DNA of 64,000 bases from Trachythela sp. YZ-2020 (lineage: Eukaryota; Cnidaria; Anthozoa; Malacalcyonacea; Clavulariidae): contig JADLSH010000162.1 in NCBI GenBank assembly GCA_016169945.1, positions 248,001-312,000 of the forward strand. Direction: 5' to 3'. How positions within the stretch are numbered: position 1 is the stretch's first letter; each line of letters opens with the position of its first letter. A program made the position numbers and the translations under genes. A model generated the notes under the pieces. It saw nothing but the letters and a program-made list of their open reading frames with translations, made no database searches and was not told the origin of the DNA. This document shows positions 1 through 12,316 of the stretch, piece after piece.

Positions 1-105
1 GTACCACAGAATACCAGTCTTATTTATTGATACTTTATTTTTGTGAATATATATTAGTTTTAGTTTTAATTGACATATAAAAACAAAAAATGAATATTTG
101 TATAG

Positions 106-262
106 GAAATAGCACGGTTCGAGAAGTATTAATGAAAAATTGCACGCGTGTTTGGCGAAATATTCTTAATACCGCGAGTGCGAAGCACGAGCGGTATTAC
201 GAATATTTCGCCAAACACAAGTGCAATTTTTCATTAATACTTCGAGAACAAGTGCTATTTCG
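106..262. repeat. Long hairpin (about 70-bp arms), MITE-like
   Basis: The two arms around 106-180 and 190-262 are reverse complements with a short loop. This explains the 109-codon open frame that covers them, which is therefore not taken as a gene. The arms end in the same AATAGCAC-type sequence. No target duplication is clear. Confidence 0.7.
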
Positions 263-330
263 TATTAATATTATTATTAACAATTTTTACTCAATTTTTA
301 CCCAATTTTACTTAATTGACGTTGCTCAAT

Positions 331-398
331 TTTTACTAGGGGTATATTTGGGAGAAAATACCACATGTGGTATTTTCTCCCAAATACCCGTAGTAAAA
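331..398. repeat. Short near-perfect palindrome
   Basis: The arms read into each other through the centre ACCACATGTGGT at about 355-366, with ends ACTA and TAGT. It could extrude as a cruciform. It is probably a small transposon relic. No coding role is visible. Confidence 0.7.
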
Positions 399-647
399 AG
401 AATTAAGAGAAAATTTTGATGTTCTTAGCCAATCAGAAACGAGGAAAATTGTTAATAATATTATAATAAAAATTCTTAAAAATAATCAGGATTAACAAAA
501 AATAACATTCTATGTTTTCGATACTTTTTTCCCGCATAATGCCTGTAAAATTCGAAAGTTTAAAAATAAGTTTGCAAACCAGTATAATTTATGTTGATCA
601 CTACTTTTTCTGTGCAACACAACATTATTACTATACAGGGATGACAC

Positions 648-1001
648 CGAGGGGCAGGGACGCCGGAGAGGGGATTCCGGGGGGGGGGGGGCAAGCGCCC
701 CTCCTGCCCTTTCCTAAGGGGGGCAAAAGTGCCCTTATAATATAAATGAAGCAGTAATAATACTGGCAAAGAAGAGAGAATACAGCTGTATTAGACGATC
801 AGTGCGTAATGGAGAGCTACTGTTTTCGTTCCGTACTTCTTTAGATCTATATTTGTACATAGAAATAACAATTAAATAGGTTGAAATTTGAAAATCATCA
901 AAATCCCATCGAAAGGGCGTGACGGCGAATGTTTTCTCGACTGCCCTTACGTTCGCATTGCCCCCCCCTGCCCTACTATCGCTCCGGCGTCCCTGCCGAG
1001 G
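648..1001. repeat. GC-rich inverted pair flanking AT-rich DNA
   Basis: The segment 648-692 (GGGGCAGGGACGCCGGAG and a G-run) returns inverted at about 955-1,001. The sequence between is unremarkable. This looks like a small inverted-repeat element. The overlapping open frames are by-products of the inverted arms. Confidence 0.45.
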
Positions 1002-1221
1002 AATCAATTTTACCATTGAAAAACTGAATTTTTCAAAATTATTGAAAAACCTGGTATTCTTTGGTTACACCACTGGTATGCTGTACTGATTTTAGTATTT
1101 ACCTTCCACTAAATTAAGTTAGCAATATCCTACAGTATTGTCACACAACATGACACACCAAATCCTGGTACAATTGGATAAACCGTTGCTTATTTATCTC
1201 TGCACTGGTATTCTGTGGTAC

Positions 1222-2022
1222 ATTAGAGTTTGTTCCACAGAATGTTCAATTAAAAAAATATTTAAGTCTATGAAATCTAGTCCCAAAACCCCCCAGGAAG
1301 AAAAAGTATATCGATAAACTATACTAAAAAATATTAAGAAGCCACATTATATATATTTGAAAAAGATATGGAACATGTAAATTTTTGCGGTATTCTGTGG
1401 TACATACACCTGTACTATGTATTTGCTCTGTCTTTATGCATGGTATCAAGGACTCGTATATGCATATATTTCTGTCTCTAGGCATTTCGTACGGTTTTCA
1501 GTTAATGCGTGATCACGAATCACCTAATGTCCCATTCACCATTATTCGCACACGATTTCCTGAAGGTAGTTACAAAGCAGGGCCGCCCAGAGACATTGGG
1601 GGTCTGGAGCAAAACGTCGAGGCACTGGTGATATCCCTAACTACTTCATAGGGGGTCCCGGAAGTTGTAGCAAATTCCTGCAATATTTATGGTAGGCTAT
1701 CTTACACTAATATATATTGATTATTTCACTGGGTAAATTGCCTCCTCTCTTTGTGCGCCTCTGTTACGAAATAACCCATCGACGGTTGGTATTTAGACTT
1801 GGATCAAGTCCGTCTCTCTAGAGTCCGAGGGAATCCAAGTCTAGTTGGTATTATGCATATGTCGTCTATGTTCGGAATTTGTCGACTTACCGTCGCTTTG
1901 CCGTTGCATTTGTTCGGGAGTCAGACGTGTCAGACCGAATTCCGGTCCCTCCACCCCCAGTACACATACTTTATGACCAGTCCCTAAGTGAGACGCATTC
2001 TGCATGATTTATAAACTTGTGT
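1222..2022. other. No gene seen; repeat fragments
   Basis: There is a small palindrome around 1,796-1,846 (GACTTGGAT and ATCCAAGTC). A GC-rich stretch at about 1,868-1,950 resembles, inverted, a stretch at about 42,505-42,590. Bases 1,984-2,028 nearly repeat an internal piece of the palindrome arm (see findings). No coding frame is convincing. Confidence 0.5.
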
Positions 2023-2967
2023 TTTGACTGGCCAGTTTATTTCTCAAGCCAAACAGATGTGTGATTTTGAATAGCTCATTTAAACTTTGCAACAAACTTT
2101 GTGATTTTCACTAGTAACTCTTCCAAGATTAAAACAAACATTTGAAGTTAGAATAGGTTTATTAAAATTACAAAGTGGAACTTGTTTGAATACAGATGAA
2201 CTGAAGCAGCACTTTTAGGCTAGTGCATGTGAGATGTTAAAAATAGACCACAACTAGCTGTCAACTTGAGTTTACAAGATGATGTCCTTTGCCGTCCTAT
2301 ATGTATTGTACAAAGAAAAGACAATGAAAAGTATTCAAAAGTATATGATTGTTTGGCGAAAATTTCTTACTTGGCCTTTGAAGTTTCAATAGTTATTTTA
2401 GAAATTACTGTAAGCCAATTCAAGGATTAGAAAATAGAAATGAAAAGATCTCCAAACAAAATGACATAGTTTTGTTGAGTGCCCCCATTTTAGGGTTCCC
2501 TTATAAAATTATTGATATAGCTCTGCAAGGTTTTGACATAGTCAAGGATCAGCACTACTTTAAGGGCTAGAAATGAACAATAATTTACTATTTGTATTTG
2601 GAATTTTGAGTTTACAAGATGTTGTTCTTAGAAATATGTTCTAGAACTTCTATTTTCGTAAATAGTTGGCTGGTTTTAATATGTTTTCATTTGGCAGTTT
2701 TACATGAAATAGGTTTACATGGCTTTCAGAACATGGTCTTTTCAACAAGTAAGTAAAGATATGTTTATACTTCAAAGAGATTTGTTTTTAACCTGACAAG
2801 AATAGTGCCCAAAATTGACTAAAATGGCTCTACAAAGAACAATGTGTTTTGATATTTGTGTTTGGTTTGTTTTAATGTTAATACTACATTGTGATGAAAT
2901 TGTAAAATGATATTTTGTCATTTTCAAAAACTCCAAGGATTTGGAAATTGTTTTCGTAGAACAAGAA

Positions 2968-3740
2968 TACTTTGGGACTGGTCATAAAGTATAGATGGGG
3001 ATGGGCTATGAAAATTGGGGGGCAATGGTCATGCAAATTTTAAACTACACTGAGGGTAGGTCACAACAATTACATACACTTGAAAGTATTAATATGATAT
3101 CTAAACTCATGCAGCACAAATATTATGTTACTAAATTTGTAATGTTGCATTTTGCAAGATCTTTACAACAGAAATTACCAGCAAATGGTACTATAATTAT
3201 GAAGCAAGTTTTTGCAGCAATGGCATTTCAGACCATCAATAAATTTTCCCAGAGCATGCCCCTGGACACCCCTAGGTCTCGTCCCTTAATATGTCACAGG
3301 ACATGACTTGAAAGAAGACTCTAAGATACATTTGAGTCAAATTATACTAGGGATGGGTCATTGTGTTCTCAGTTGTCAAATAGAGGTGGGTCATATGTAT
3401 TTCTTGACAAATTGGTGGGTGGGTCACCAAAAACAAGCCTTTGTAAAATTCATTTTCATTGCCCACCTCCTGTTCTTGATGACCAGTCTCTCTATTTCCC
3501 TTGCAGGACCATAAATCCTGTTTTGAGTTATCTAAAAATACTGACGAGTTTTCTTTGAAACGAGAAGTTTGCACTTCAACCGAATTATCAAAATGCTGTG
3601 TGAAATTTTTAAAACTTGGTAGTTGAATTTCTTTTACTAATGATTTCAAAAACAAAACCGTTTTCGAAGTGAAATCTAAGAGAGGATTGTTTTTAAAAAA
3701 TATATCTGTTATGTGGAGGTTTTGGAAGCCCGGCAAACTT
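2968..3740. other. Left-arm-specific insertion of unknown type
   Basis: The right arm has no clear counterpart of this stretch. It starts with GGGACTGGTCATAAAGTAT, which is also present inverted at about 1,958-1,978, so the motif is repetitive. Open frames at 2,995-3,306 (plus) and 3,347-3,736 (minus, 129 codons) have no motif that I recognise and no splice context. I do not call a gene. Confidence 0.35.
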
Positions 3741-3746
3741 CAAAGG

Positions 3747-5783
3747 GACACGTGACCTTTTTCTCAACTATGTTGAAGTTTTCGTCACGTGACAAGAGTA
3801 GTGCACAAATGTATGATTTTGTAGTAGAAATCCCTATTAACGTTTCGAAAATCTTCAATTTTTGAACGCGATGCAGAACTTATGAAAACCATAGTATTTG
3901 TTTCTCATAAGGTATGTAAAAGGCATGTTTTAACCAACTTTTAATCGCAAAGACCCATCTGGTTTCGTTGGTCATACTATATTGGGGCGTGAGCTATCAT
4001 GTTACAACTTTGAGTCGAGGATAACAAGCCAAATATTCGAAAATATGCCTGGTATCTCCCAGATTATAGCGCGGAGTTTTTTTGGGTGAATATATTTATA
4101 TTCTCAAAAGCTTTCATAGTTCTAAAGGGATATGGCAATAAAAATTTAGTTTGTCTCATTTGAAAGAACTTTTAAAATCATATGAAAATCTCCCTTACCG
4201 ATTTTTCGTATCTTTCTTAGTTCTTGAGATATTTTGACAGAAATAATCATAAATCAGCGAGCTGTCCGCCATCTTGGATTCTTGTGGATATGCATGTTAC
4301 GTCACAAGCAGGGTCACGCAAGTATTATACCCAGAAAAAAACAGAAAGCCAATGGTCATTATGAGCCCAAAATTATACTTCGGTCACTATTTCAAATAAC
4401 AAATTGACTGACAAATTTTTAAACATCTACTAATTGTTATTTGGTTAGTGGTTACCTATGAGTAGTTTTATATGGCTAACCCTGCTTGTGAAGTCACTAA
4501 ACCACCGTTAATGAGATCAAAAATAAATCAAAGATGGCGGACTGCTCATTGTTTTCAGTTAAAATATCTCAAGAACTAAGCAAGATACGAAAAATCGGTA
4601 AGGGAGATTTATATATAATTTTAAAAGTTTTTTCAAATGAGATAAGCTAAATTTTTATTGCCATATCCCTTTAAGTCTGAGAGTTCGTGGAAAATGGAAG
4701 ATCGAAACATTTAGACGTTCTCGATACGGATATTTATTGGCAAATGTCTGGTCAAGAAACGTATTGTCCTTTCGCTTTTCTTGATCAGAAATCATTGGTA
4801 ATCCCAGCTCCAGGATTATACTAAGTTAGAACCACTGATTAGAACTTATAAACAAGAAATACAAGGTTGTTTTTAGTTCGTTTGTACGGGATGGATATAC
4901 AGTAACGTAGGCTGCAGCATTTATATGACCATGTAAGGTATCAAATATCTTTTGAACACAGAAGTGTTACAATGCATAATAGATGTATACTGTATCAACA
5001 CTAAGCGATGATTGTAGATTTTTTATCATGAATTAATTAACATTGCAGTTGTAGCAGTTTCACATACGTGTACTCGTAGTAAATATTACTCAAATTTAAG
5101 ACTGAGCTGAGTTCGGCCAGCATTGCAACAATATGTATTCTGTAAATTATGTATCATTGATGTCGCGCACACGAAACTTTCAATTCGAAAGCTAGAACAG
5201 GCATTTATTTAATATACGTTGTCTATTAATAAGATCTAACTTAATAGTTCTGGACTTGGGATTATAAATCATTTCAAGCAAAGCCTAAGGACAACGATGT
5301 TTCTTGATGACATATAATTTTGCCGAATAAATATCCGTCTCGAAAACAAAGGCAAAGAACTTCTAAATGTTTCTTCCATTCCCCACGAATTCTAGCGATG
5401 TCAGATGAGAGACTATGAAAGCTTTTCGGTATATTAATCTGTTCACCCAAACGAATTCACTATAATCTGAGAGATTCCAGGCGAGAGATACTTCGCTTGT
5501 TATCCTTGATTCTAAGATAAAATAGTTCGCGCCCCGTCGCGATATATTATGCCCAGCGAAACCAGATGGGCCTATCCGATTAAAAAGTTGGTCAAAACAT
5601 GCCTTTTACATACACTATGAAAGGACATATACTGTGGTTGTCATAAGCTCTGCATCGCGTTCAAAAATTGAAGAGTTTCGAAACGTCAATGGGGATTTAT
5701 GCTACAAAATCGCACATTTGCGCACTACTTTTGTCACGTGACGAAAACTAACATATTGCGACACGTGACCGAAGTTTTCAAAC
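3747..5783. mobile_element. Foldback-type element, about 2 kb, with a nested MITE
   Basis: The outer 330 bases at each side (about 3,747-4,080 and 5,450-5,783) are inverted copies that end near GACACGTGACC and share CGTTTCGAAA and AACCAGATGGG landmarks. A second inverted set (4,680-4,790 with 5,290-5,390) continues inward. A separate hairpin element interrupts it at 4,125-4,671. No coding frame is present. It occurs only in the left arm of the giant palindrome. Confidence 0.7.
4125..4671. mobile_element. MITE with TA target duplication, Tc1/mariner-like
   Basis: The ends AAGGGATATGGCAATAAAAA and its reverse complement are flanked by TA on both sides (4,123-4,124 and 4,672-4,673). The arms stay complementary for about 180 bases, including ACCGATTTTTCGTATC. 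It is nested in the 3,747-5,783 foldback, so it is younger than that element. The TA duplication is what Tc1/mariner elements produce. No transposase is present. Confidence 0.65.
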
Positions 5784-5796
5784 CCTGTCGTATATA

Positions 5797-6215
5797 CAGG
5801 GTGTCTCAAAAAAAGGTAATCCAATTTCAGCACGCTATTGTGCGTAAATGACTTGGTAAACGAGCGTAATTTTTTAATATTAAGAAAGATCAGGCATTGA
5901 GCTGTTGAATGACACGTTTTTCATCCAATATGGAGAAAAAATGAGCAAATACGAGTCCGATAAAAATTGTTCTGTGCCTAATTAAAGCAGTGCATAACAA
6001 AAGGAAAGCAATTAATCACGAATGTGTCATTTTAACAATGAGTTTAGAGCTTGGCTCGTATTTGCTCATTTTCCCTCCATATTGGATGAAAAACGTGTCA
6101 TCCAACAGCTAAAAGCCTGATCTTTATGATTATGGAAAAATTACGTTCATGCACCGAGTAATTAACGCACAATGGCATGCTAAAGTTGGATTACCTTTTT
6201 TTTTGAGACACCCTG
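5797..6215. mobile_element. Tc1/mariner-type MITE
   Basis: The terminal inverted repeats begin CAGGGTGTCTCAAAA, the class of ends seen in mariner/IS630-related elements, and TA flanks both sides (5,795-5,796 and 6,216-6,217). The interior is an imperfect hairpin without coding sequence. It lies between the 2-kb foldback and the resumption of the palindrome arm at about 6,230. Confidence 0.8.
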
Positions 6216-6229
6216 TATTTAACTATGAA

Positions 6230-7180
6230 TGGGTTTACCACCAAGAAATATCGTACCACTGTTTGATTTTCTTAAGCAAAGCAAATTGAAATCAATATTT
6301 GTTCAAAAAAATAGTATGAGATTTGTAAGTTATAAAATGGTTTATAGAAAAACTATTGAAACTATTTGTTGCATTAAATTTACGCATTTTCATCACATGA
6401 ATTAGTATTTACATTATCCAATTAATTTACACTGAGTTGTCAGGTTAAAATACAATAAGAAAGATATATGGCTTTTTAAGATGAGGATATTTCGAAATTT
6501 TCAAAAAATTTCATTTGGCAAAACTTAATTATAAATCCTTAAGTATTACGTTTACTGTGATATTCAATGCTGTCAAGATGTGTCAAGATGTTATAAAGGC
6601 ACTTTATAACTGCTTATAACTGCTTTTCAGCAATTAAATTCCTTAACGTCTTGCCAACGACTTAGCGACTCCTCTTCCTTTTAAAACACGTCCGGTAAAA
6701 TTATTGCTTTTCATACTCGAATGAAAGTCGCAGCGACTTCACCAAAAACACTAAGTGCGTTTGTAAATGAAGAAAAACTAAGCATGCTCAATTTACCATA
6801 ATTACTATATCTTTGAGCCATATTCTTTCTTTGTAATTGTAAAATAACTCTGTCTTGAGCTTTGGGTATCTCGCTGAGACACGTTTATTTCGCTCAAATT
6901 CTCACTAAGAGTTTTATAATTATTGATCTCTAAGTATAAACATTTATCTTGAAAAGACCAAGTTCTCTTGTTTTCTCAAGGTTTAACGTTTTTAGATGTT
7001 AATTCTTGAGCAAACAAGTTGTTTTTAATGTTGTGTTTAATCACTTGTGTTGAACACAATGTTAAATGTTCTCTTGTGCCATGTTCTGTTTTCTTCTATT
7101 GTTATTTAAATAAGTATGCAGTAGTGGTACTCTTTTATTGTAATTTGTAACAGTTATAATCTTTTCAATAAATTGTTCAT
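6230..7180. other. Palindrome-arm DNA without a gene
   Basis: The stretch matches the right arm at about 37,340-38,235 inverted. It is AT-rich, with no long open frame, RNA motif or terminal repeat that I can support. Confidence 0.5.
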
Positions 7181-7202
7181 TAATTATACACTGGTGTCCT
7201 CT

Positions 7203-7660
7203 TAATTAAAAATTCAATTCCCATGGGAATTGAAAATTTGAAAAAAAATATATATCCCCCTTGGGGGAGGGCTCTTCGCCTCGCTACCCCAGCCAGCTCC
7301 CCAAGTACTACCTCTACTTTAAGTAGAAGTAGCACTCGGAGAGCTGGCCAGGGTAGCGAGGCAGAGAGCCCTCCCCCCAACCCTGGCCAGCTCTCCAAGT
7401 GTCACTTTAAGTAGAAGTACCTCCCCACACATTGTAGAGGTACTTACAGCACTTCTAGAAGTGGCACTCGGAGAGCCAGCCGGGATAGCATGGCAAAGAG
7501 AAGACCAACCTTGCAAATGCAAATGAATGCAAATTGCTAAGTTGATCTTCTCTTGAGAGCAGCCGCGCATACCTAGCAAATGTAAAACAACAAATGTTAG
7601 TAAGAAATACTTAGCATGCAAATTTGAATCCCATGGCCGAAATGACAAGGTCCCGTCACT
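7203..7660. repeat. GC-rich multi-hairpin block, left copy
   Basis: The palindromic CCCATGGGAATTG box is followed by alternating copies of GAGAGCTGGCCAGGG-type and AAGTAGAAGTA-type segments in both orientations, so the block can fold into several hairpins. The same block is mirrored at 36,850-37,305 in the right arm. A stray copy of the CCCATGGG box occurs at 8,344-8,358 and again at 36,160-36,175. Open frames through it on both strands come from the symmetry and are not called. Confidence 0.6.
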
Positions 7661-9114
7661 GATCCCTACCCACTGCCTCGGCTACCTCATTCTGCCTGTC
7701 TGCCTCAGTTCTAAGCTGCCTAAAAAAATTACGTTATAAACAAAAAAGCAAAATAAAAAGATAAATTACGTTATCATTAGCTATCCTATAACCCACTTAG
7801 ACTGAGTTTTGGATTCAGTTTCGAAACGTAGAACCTTAACTGAAAGGACATGGGCTTTTTGTTTTGTTAACTGATCCGAAGTAGGTATAAACGGAAGACT
7901 TACCTAAACCAGAGGCTCGGTCAAATAAACATGAGAATGCGTAGTGTTGTGCGCGAACATATTTTAGGAGATGAAAAAACTATTTTTTATCAATTGACAA
8001 ATTTGAATTGAAAAAGAAATAGGACATAACAGCAATTTAAATCTAAACCGAAAAACAGTTTCCATATAGTTTAAACAAGTCGAAATGTATATTAGAAATA
8101 TTGATATGAAACGCAATTCCCATACTCATTTAACCGGAACGCCTTCATTTGCATGGTATATCGCAGCTGCTCTCAACCCACTCCGTAATTTGCTTTAGTG
8201 CACACAAACAATGAATTAATTGTTCCATTGTTTTACCTGAAAGTAACAAGGTACTTATCATATTTAATCAAAGAGGATTCATTATAAAGTCAAATTTTCA
8301 CTATATGAAACCAACATTAGCATGAAAACAAAGCATAGTGTATTCCCATGGGAATTGAAAAAATGAATAAAAAGAATCCAACGAATTCTATCGATTTTAT
8401 GCTTGAGATGATTCCTCTGCTCTGCTTGTTTTCAGCTTATGTTAATTTCATTGTGAATACAAGACTAACTTAAGCGCATTTTACAGTGATTTTGGTTAAG
8501 CCTCTACTTACTTTGTTTTCAGATAAGACTACAATCGAAAATGTTTGTGAAACACTGAAAAATTGCTTTAAGGTTTTGGAAACTCTTAAAACATATATAA
8601 TTTTCATGACATAATCTATTTAGTTTTGATACAATTAATATTGTGCTCTGTACGCTCATACCAGACTTGCACATTCCCATTATCAACATCCAAAACCATA
8701 CCAAGTTATATTTGCATAAAATGCGTCGAAAACTGCGTTACGCCATGTAATATCATATATATCAATGTTTTTCTAATTTTGGCATGAAATTCGTTGTTCG
8801 GTTTTTGCTTTTTCAATGAGAAACAAGTGTAATCGCTAAAATCCTCTTTGATCACTTAATAAGTACCTTGTTAACCTGCAGTACATTAATCTTGGTAATG
8901 TTGTGGCTTCTGATGGTTGCGGATCGTCATTTTTCTCGTGGGTTCATGAGGCCTTCAGCCCTTCTTCTGGTCTTTCCATCTTGCACTTTCTTTGGTTTGA
9001 TTGTCCAGCTTTCTTCTTACCAAATCAAATCCTTTTGGAAATAAATGAACTATATTTATTAGGTGATAATTAGCTAAAAGACATTAATTAAAGGTGTGGT
9101 GTGACATTACAGCG

Positions 9115-9251
9115 TTTCGATAATTACGTCACGAATACTTACTTGGCGTGGCAGCCTCGCTATCGTGAATCAAGACGAACGGCTATTCGCTCACGATTCA
9201 CGAGAACGAGGCTCCCGGCCCAACGAGTGATCGGTGACGTAATTATCGAAA
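9115..9251. mobile_element. Hairpin MITE shared by both arms, left copy
   Basis: The ends TTTCGATAATTACGTCAC and inverse enclose a nearly complete hairpin whose centre carries ATCGTGAATC and GATTCACGA. The same element sits at the mirror position 34,904-35,040, so it inserted before the arms were duplicated. Confidence 0.75.
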
Positions 9252-9459
9252 AGGTGTATTAAAGTGAGGAAGGAGTAAAAGTCAATTAGTCAATAATATA
9301 TTATATTAAATAAACAAAGCTTACCTTTTTCTAGCTATCATCTTTAGATCTTCATGGCTTATGTTGATCACGGTTAGTCATTCTATTTATGTCATTTTAA
9401 ATATTGCACTGGCTTTGGTTGGTCGCCTTGTCTTCACCACATCACGTCCTTGCTAAAAT

Positions 9460-11190
9460 AACGAAGTAAGAAATATAATGAATATCCATAATCACACCAC
9501 AGATGATAAGAGGATAACAAATTGCGTCACCATAAACTAGAATAAGTATCTTCAATATGCTTAAAATAACATTTGGTGATAAAAGTTCATTTGGCAGGAT
9601 TTTGTATCATATATAGAAGCTCCTTCACGGTCATAATTTCCTTTGCTTTTCTCATCAATGATTTATGCGTATTATAAGTTTGGGTTAACGCACGTTCGAT
9701 AAAGATTACTACATATTATATTTAACAGCTTATACTAATTTCATTGCAAATAGAAGACTTTCTCGTGCATATAACCCATAATTAAGGAAATATAAATATG
9801 GTATAGCCGTATAGGAACCTAAGGGGCGGACCATTAGAAAAGTGGGAAGGGGGGTGGGGTAAAAGCAACAAGGGAAAATGAAAGAAAAAAATTCATGCAG
9901 GATCAAACTTGCAAAAAAACAATTCCTGCAGTGCGAAGTAAAAAATTCTGTCTGGATGGGATATATTAAAAAGCTGTCACTATAAAAAAATGCAAGAAAT
10001 CAAGCCACAGGCTCAAGAATTCAAAAAATTTCTGGGGAGGACCCACCTACAGCCTCGTACACCTCACCACCTCTGGATCGTTGACGAACTGACATTAGAT
10101 AAGTAATTATTAATAACTGGGATTAATTTATGCATGATTAAGGGAAATTGATTGACACGTAATTTGACGCACATTATTAGTTATCGAGACAAAAGACTTT
10201 TAGTTTTACTGTGAAAGCGCATGCTAACCTGTGTTGTAGCTAAACTGTTTAGCTATTCCGTTTACTGCTAACCTGGAATGAAGTAATTGTAGATCGTGAA
10301 GACCCGGCGAAGAAGGAAGTGTCTTATCATTAGGTTTAAAGACTAGATCGATAGCGCACAGACAACATTTGTTATTACATACTTATACTCATTATCCTTT
10401 ACTATATTATTTACTAGATCGAATAAATTCAACATAATAAAATTACGATTTATACGATTCCGTGTCTCGCGTCACCCGTGTTGCTAACCTGAGAATCCAA
10501 CCTCTTCGTTTAAAGGTATGTTTTATATCTCCTAATATAACTTGGAAAAAAAATTCGTGCAAAGGATGAGAGGTAAAAGAAAAATTTCGACACAAGCAGG
10601 AAATATAAAAAAATTCGCGCAAGTCGAAAAAGTCCACCCCCCCCCCAAATAACAGTGAAAAAGACAAAAAATCCACCAAGGATTCAAGCCAGAAATGTGG
10701 GACACTCGCGCACAAACGCATTCCAAAAAAAAATTAAATATGCTTGGCCACGCTAAACAAAATTGAAGTAAAGTTATCGTTAACTTCCACAAGAAAGTAT
10801 AATGAACATTCGTACAACAAAACGCGTTCAAAACGAGTGTCAAAACACAAGTTTATAAATCATGCAGAATGCGGCTTACTTCCTCTTCAATTCATAGTAA
10901 TGTAGAGACGTTATTCTATGGCTAAATGAAGTATTACATCTTTTTTTTCAAAATGGCGGCCAAGCAAGTTTTAAAACGAAATTTCGCTATTTCACTGCAT
11001 TGTGGAACACATTAATAGAATATCTGGTTATACATAGAAACAGTATCTACGAGTCGGTTCAGGTTTGCACATCTCACAACGAAACTAAGGTAAAGATATA
11101 GTTTTCTAACTTTTCTCGGGAGGCTCCGAGGCTGGGAGCGTAGTTTAAATGTTTATAAATAGGCATCTTATGATCTTAGATTTGTATTTA
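9460..11190. other. Palindrome-arm DNA without a recognised gene
   Basis: The stretch mirrors about 33,540-34,700. It is AT-rich with scattered homopolymer runs. The minus-strand frames of about 100 codons at 10,443-10,843 lie in low-complexity sequence and overlap each other in different frames, so they are not supported as genes. Confidence 0.45.
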
Positions 11191-11613
11191 GTTGCCAAAA
11201 CGCGCATGCTTGGCAGCCATGTTGTCCCGCATTTCTGGCCATGACAGTTTGTCAGTTTCCACTCCATCCCCATGTCTAATTGTCTATATGTTATTTTGTT
11301 TTCAGAGAAGACAATCGACAGGTTGTAGTGGATACCTTGAGGTAAGCGAAAAATATATATTATTTGCTCTATCTCGATATATTTCTCTATCTATATGGAA
11401 CACCCTTTGGCATTTTGCAAGCCAAAACACGTTCAATAAAATACAAATTTTGTTTGTATCCGCAAACATTTTGTTCCGGATACGTGTTGACGGAATGCGT
11501 AACAGCAACAAAATGTTTGCAGATACAAACTTACCCGGCTGTGTGGATGGGGCCTAAAACTGAGTCAAAAGGTGTGGTGTAGCAATCAGAGTTCAAAGTA
11601 AGGAAGTAATATA

Positions 11614-12316
11614 ATGCACCTATCAACGGCCTGCCTGGGGGAACACCCGCAGGACACCCAGGGGAAAATGGGGGGGAATCTGGTATTCTAGCTGCTTATT
11701 TTGCCCTTGGGGCCCCAGGGAATTTACGGACTTCGCAATGTCTATATAAATGTGTGTGTGTGTGGGGGTGGGGGTTGTCATGACATTATATATATAGAGT
11801 GTGCAAGTTCATATTGTAGGAAAAACAACGTCGTCAAAATGTCTTGTGTGTCTTATATTTTTGAATATTTATCCGTTACTATTATGATTATTATAATAGT
11901 TATTAAAATGTGTGTCAAATAAGATTTGTTTTAGACTACAGCCCGGGAACTGACTTGAAATATTACCAGGAATTTTTCTCGTAACACTCGTCTTCCATTC
12001 ATGCATTACCAGGAGCATATTTTTCCTTACCAGCAAAAAGATAGTATTACAACTTGTCAGCTGGGGGATAATTTTGTTGGACTACCTTTTTCCTTATCCT
12101 CAGTTACTTAACAGAATTCACATTCGCAAAAGAAAACTTCGTATATGTTTAAAACATTGGGGTTTTTTTCCTGAAGCAACTTTAAAATCTTTTATGCGCC
12201 ACTTTATTCAATCCCACGGGTGGGGGCACTTTGATATGATCCTTCCCCTGGGAGGGAGGTGGAATTTGAATCAAGTCCCGGGGTGTACCCCCTTGGCAGG
12301 CCATTGATAGGTGCAT
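11614..12316. mobile_element. MITE-like element with about 22-bp inverted ends
   Basis: The left end starts ATGCACCTATCAACGGCCTG and the right end is its near reverse complement, CAGGCCATTGATAGGTGCAT. The right arm of the palindrome lacks it, so it is a left-arm insertion. Internal open frames have no recognisable product. Confidence 0.6.

Larger units (their letters stand above)
1..1221. mobile_element. Sequence bounded by an 18-bp inverted repeat, possible non-autonomous element
   Basis: The first 18 bases of the window (GTACCACAGAATACCAGT) return as an exact reverse complement at 1,204-1,221, and a third partial copy lies near 1,390-1,404. No protein is encoded between them. The bounded stretch contains hairpins that look like separate small insertions. 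Because the left copy lies at the window edge, no target duplication can be checked, so this could also be a scattered short repeat. Confidence 0.3.

Noticed and set aside
90..419. 109-codon open frame at the left edge
   Set aside because: It runs through two hairpins, and the peptide has no domain. The open frame comes from inverted arms.
3347..3736. 129-codon minus-strand frame
   Set aside because: No recognisable motif, no mirror copy in the other arm and no splice sites that extend it. It could not be supported as a gene.
11192..11582. Overlapping frames near 11.2-11.6 kb as a gene
   Set aside because: Frames on both strands overlap an imperfect inverted repeat (CAAACATTTTGTT) and none has a recognisable product.
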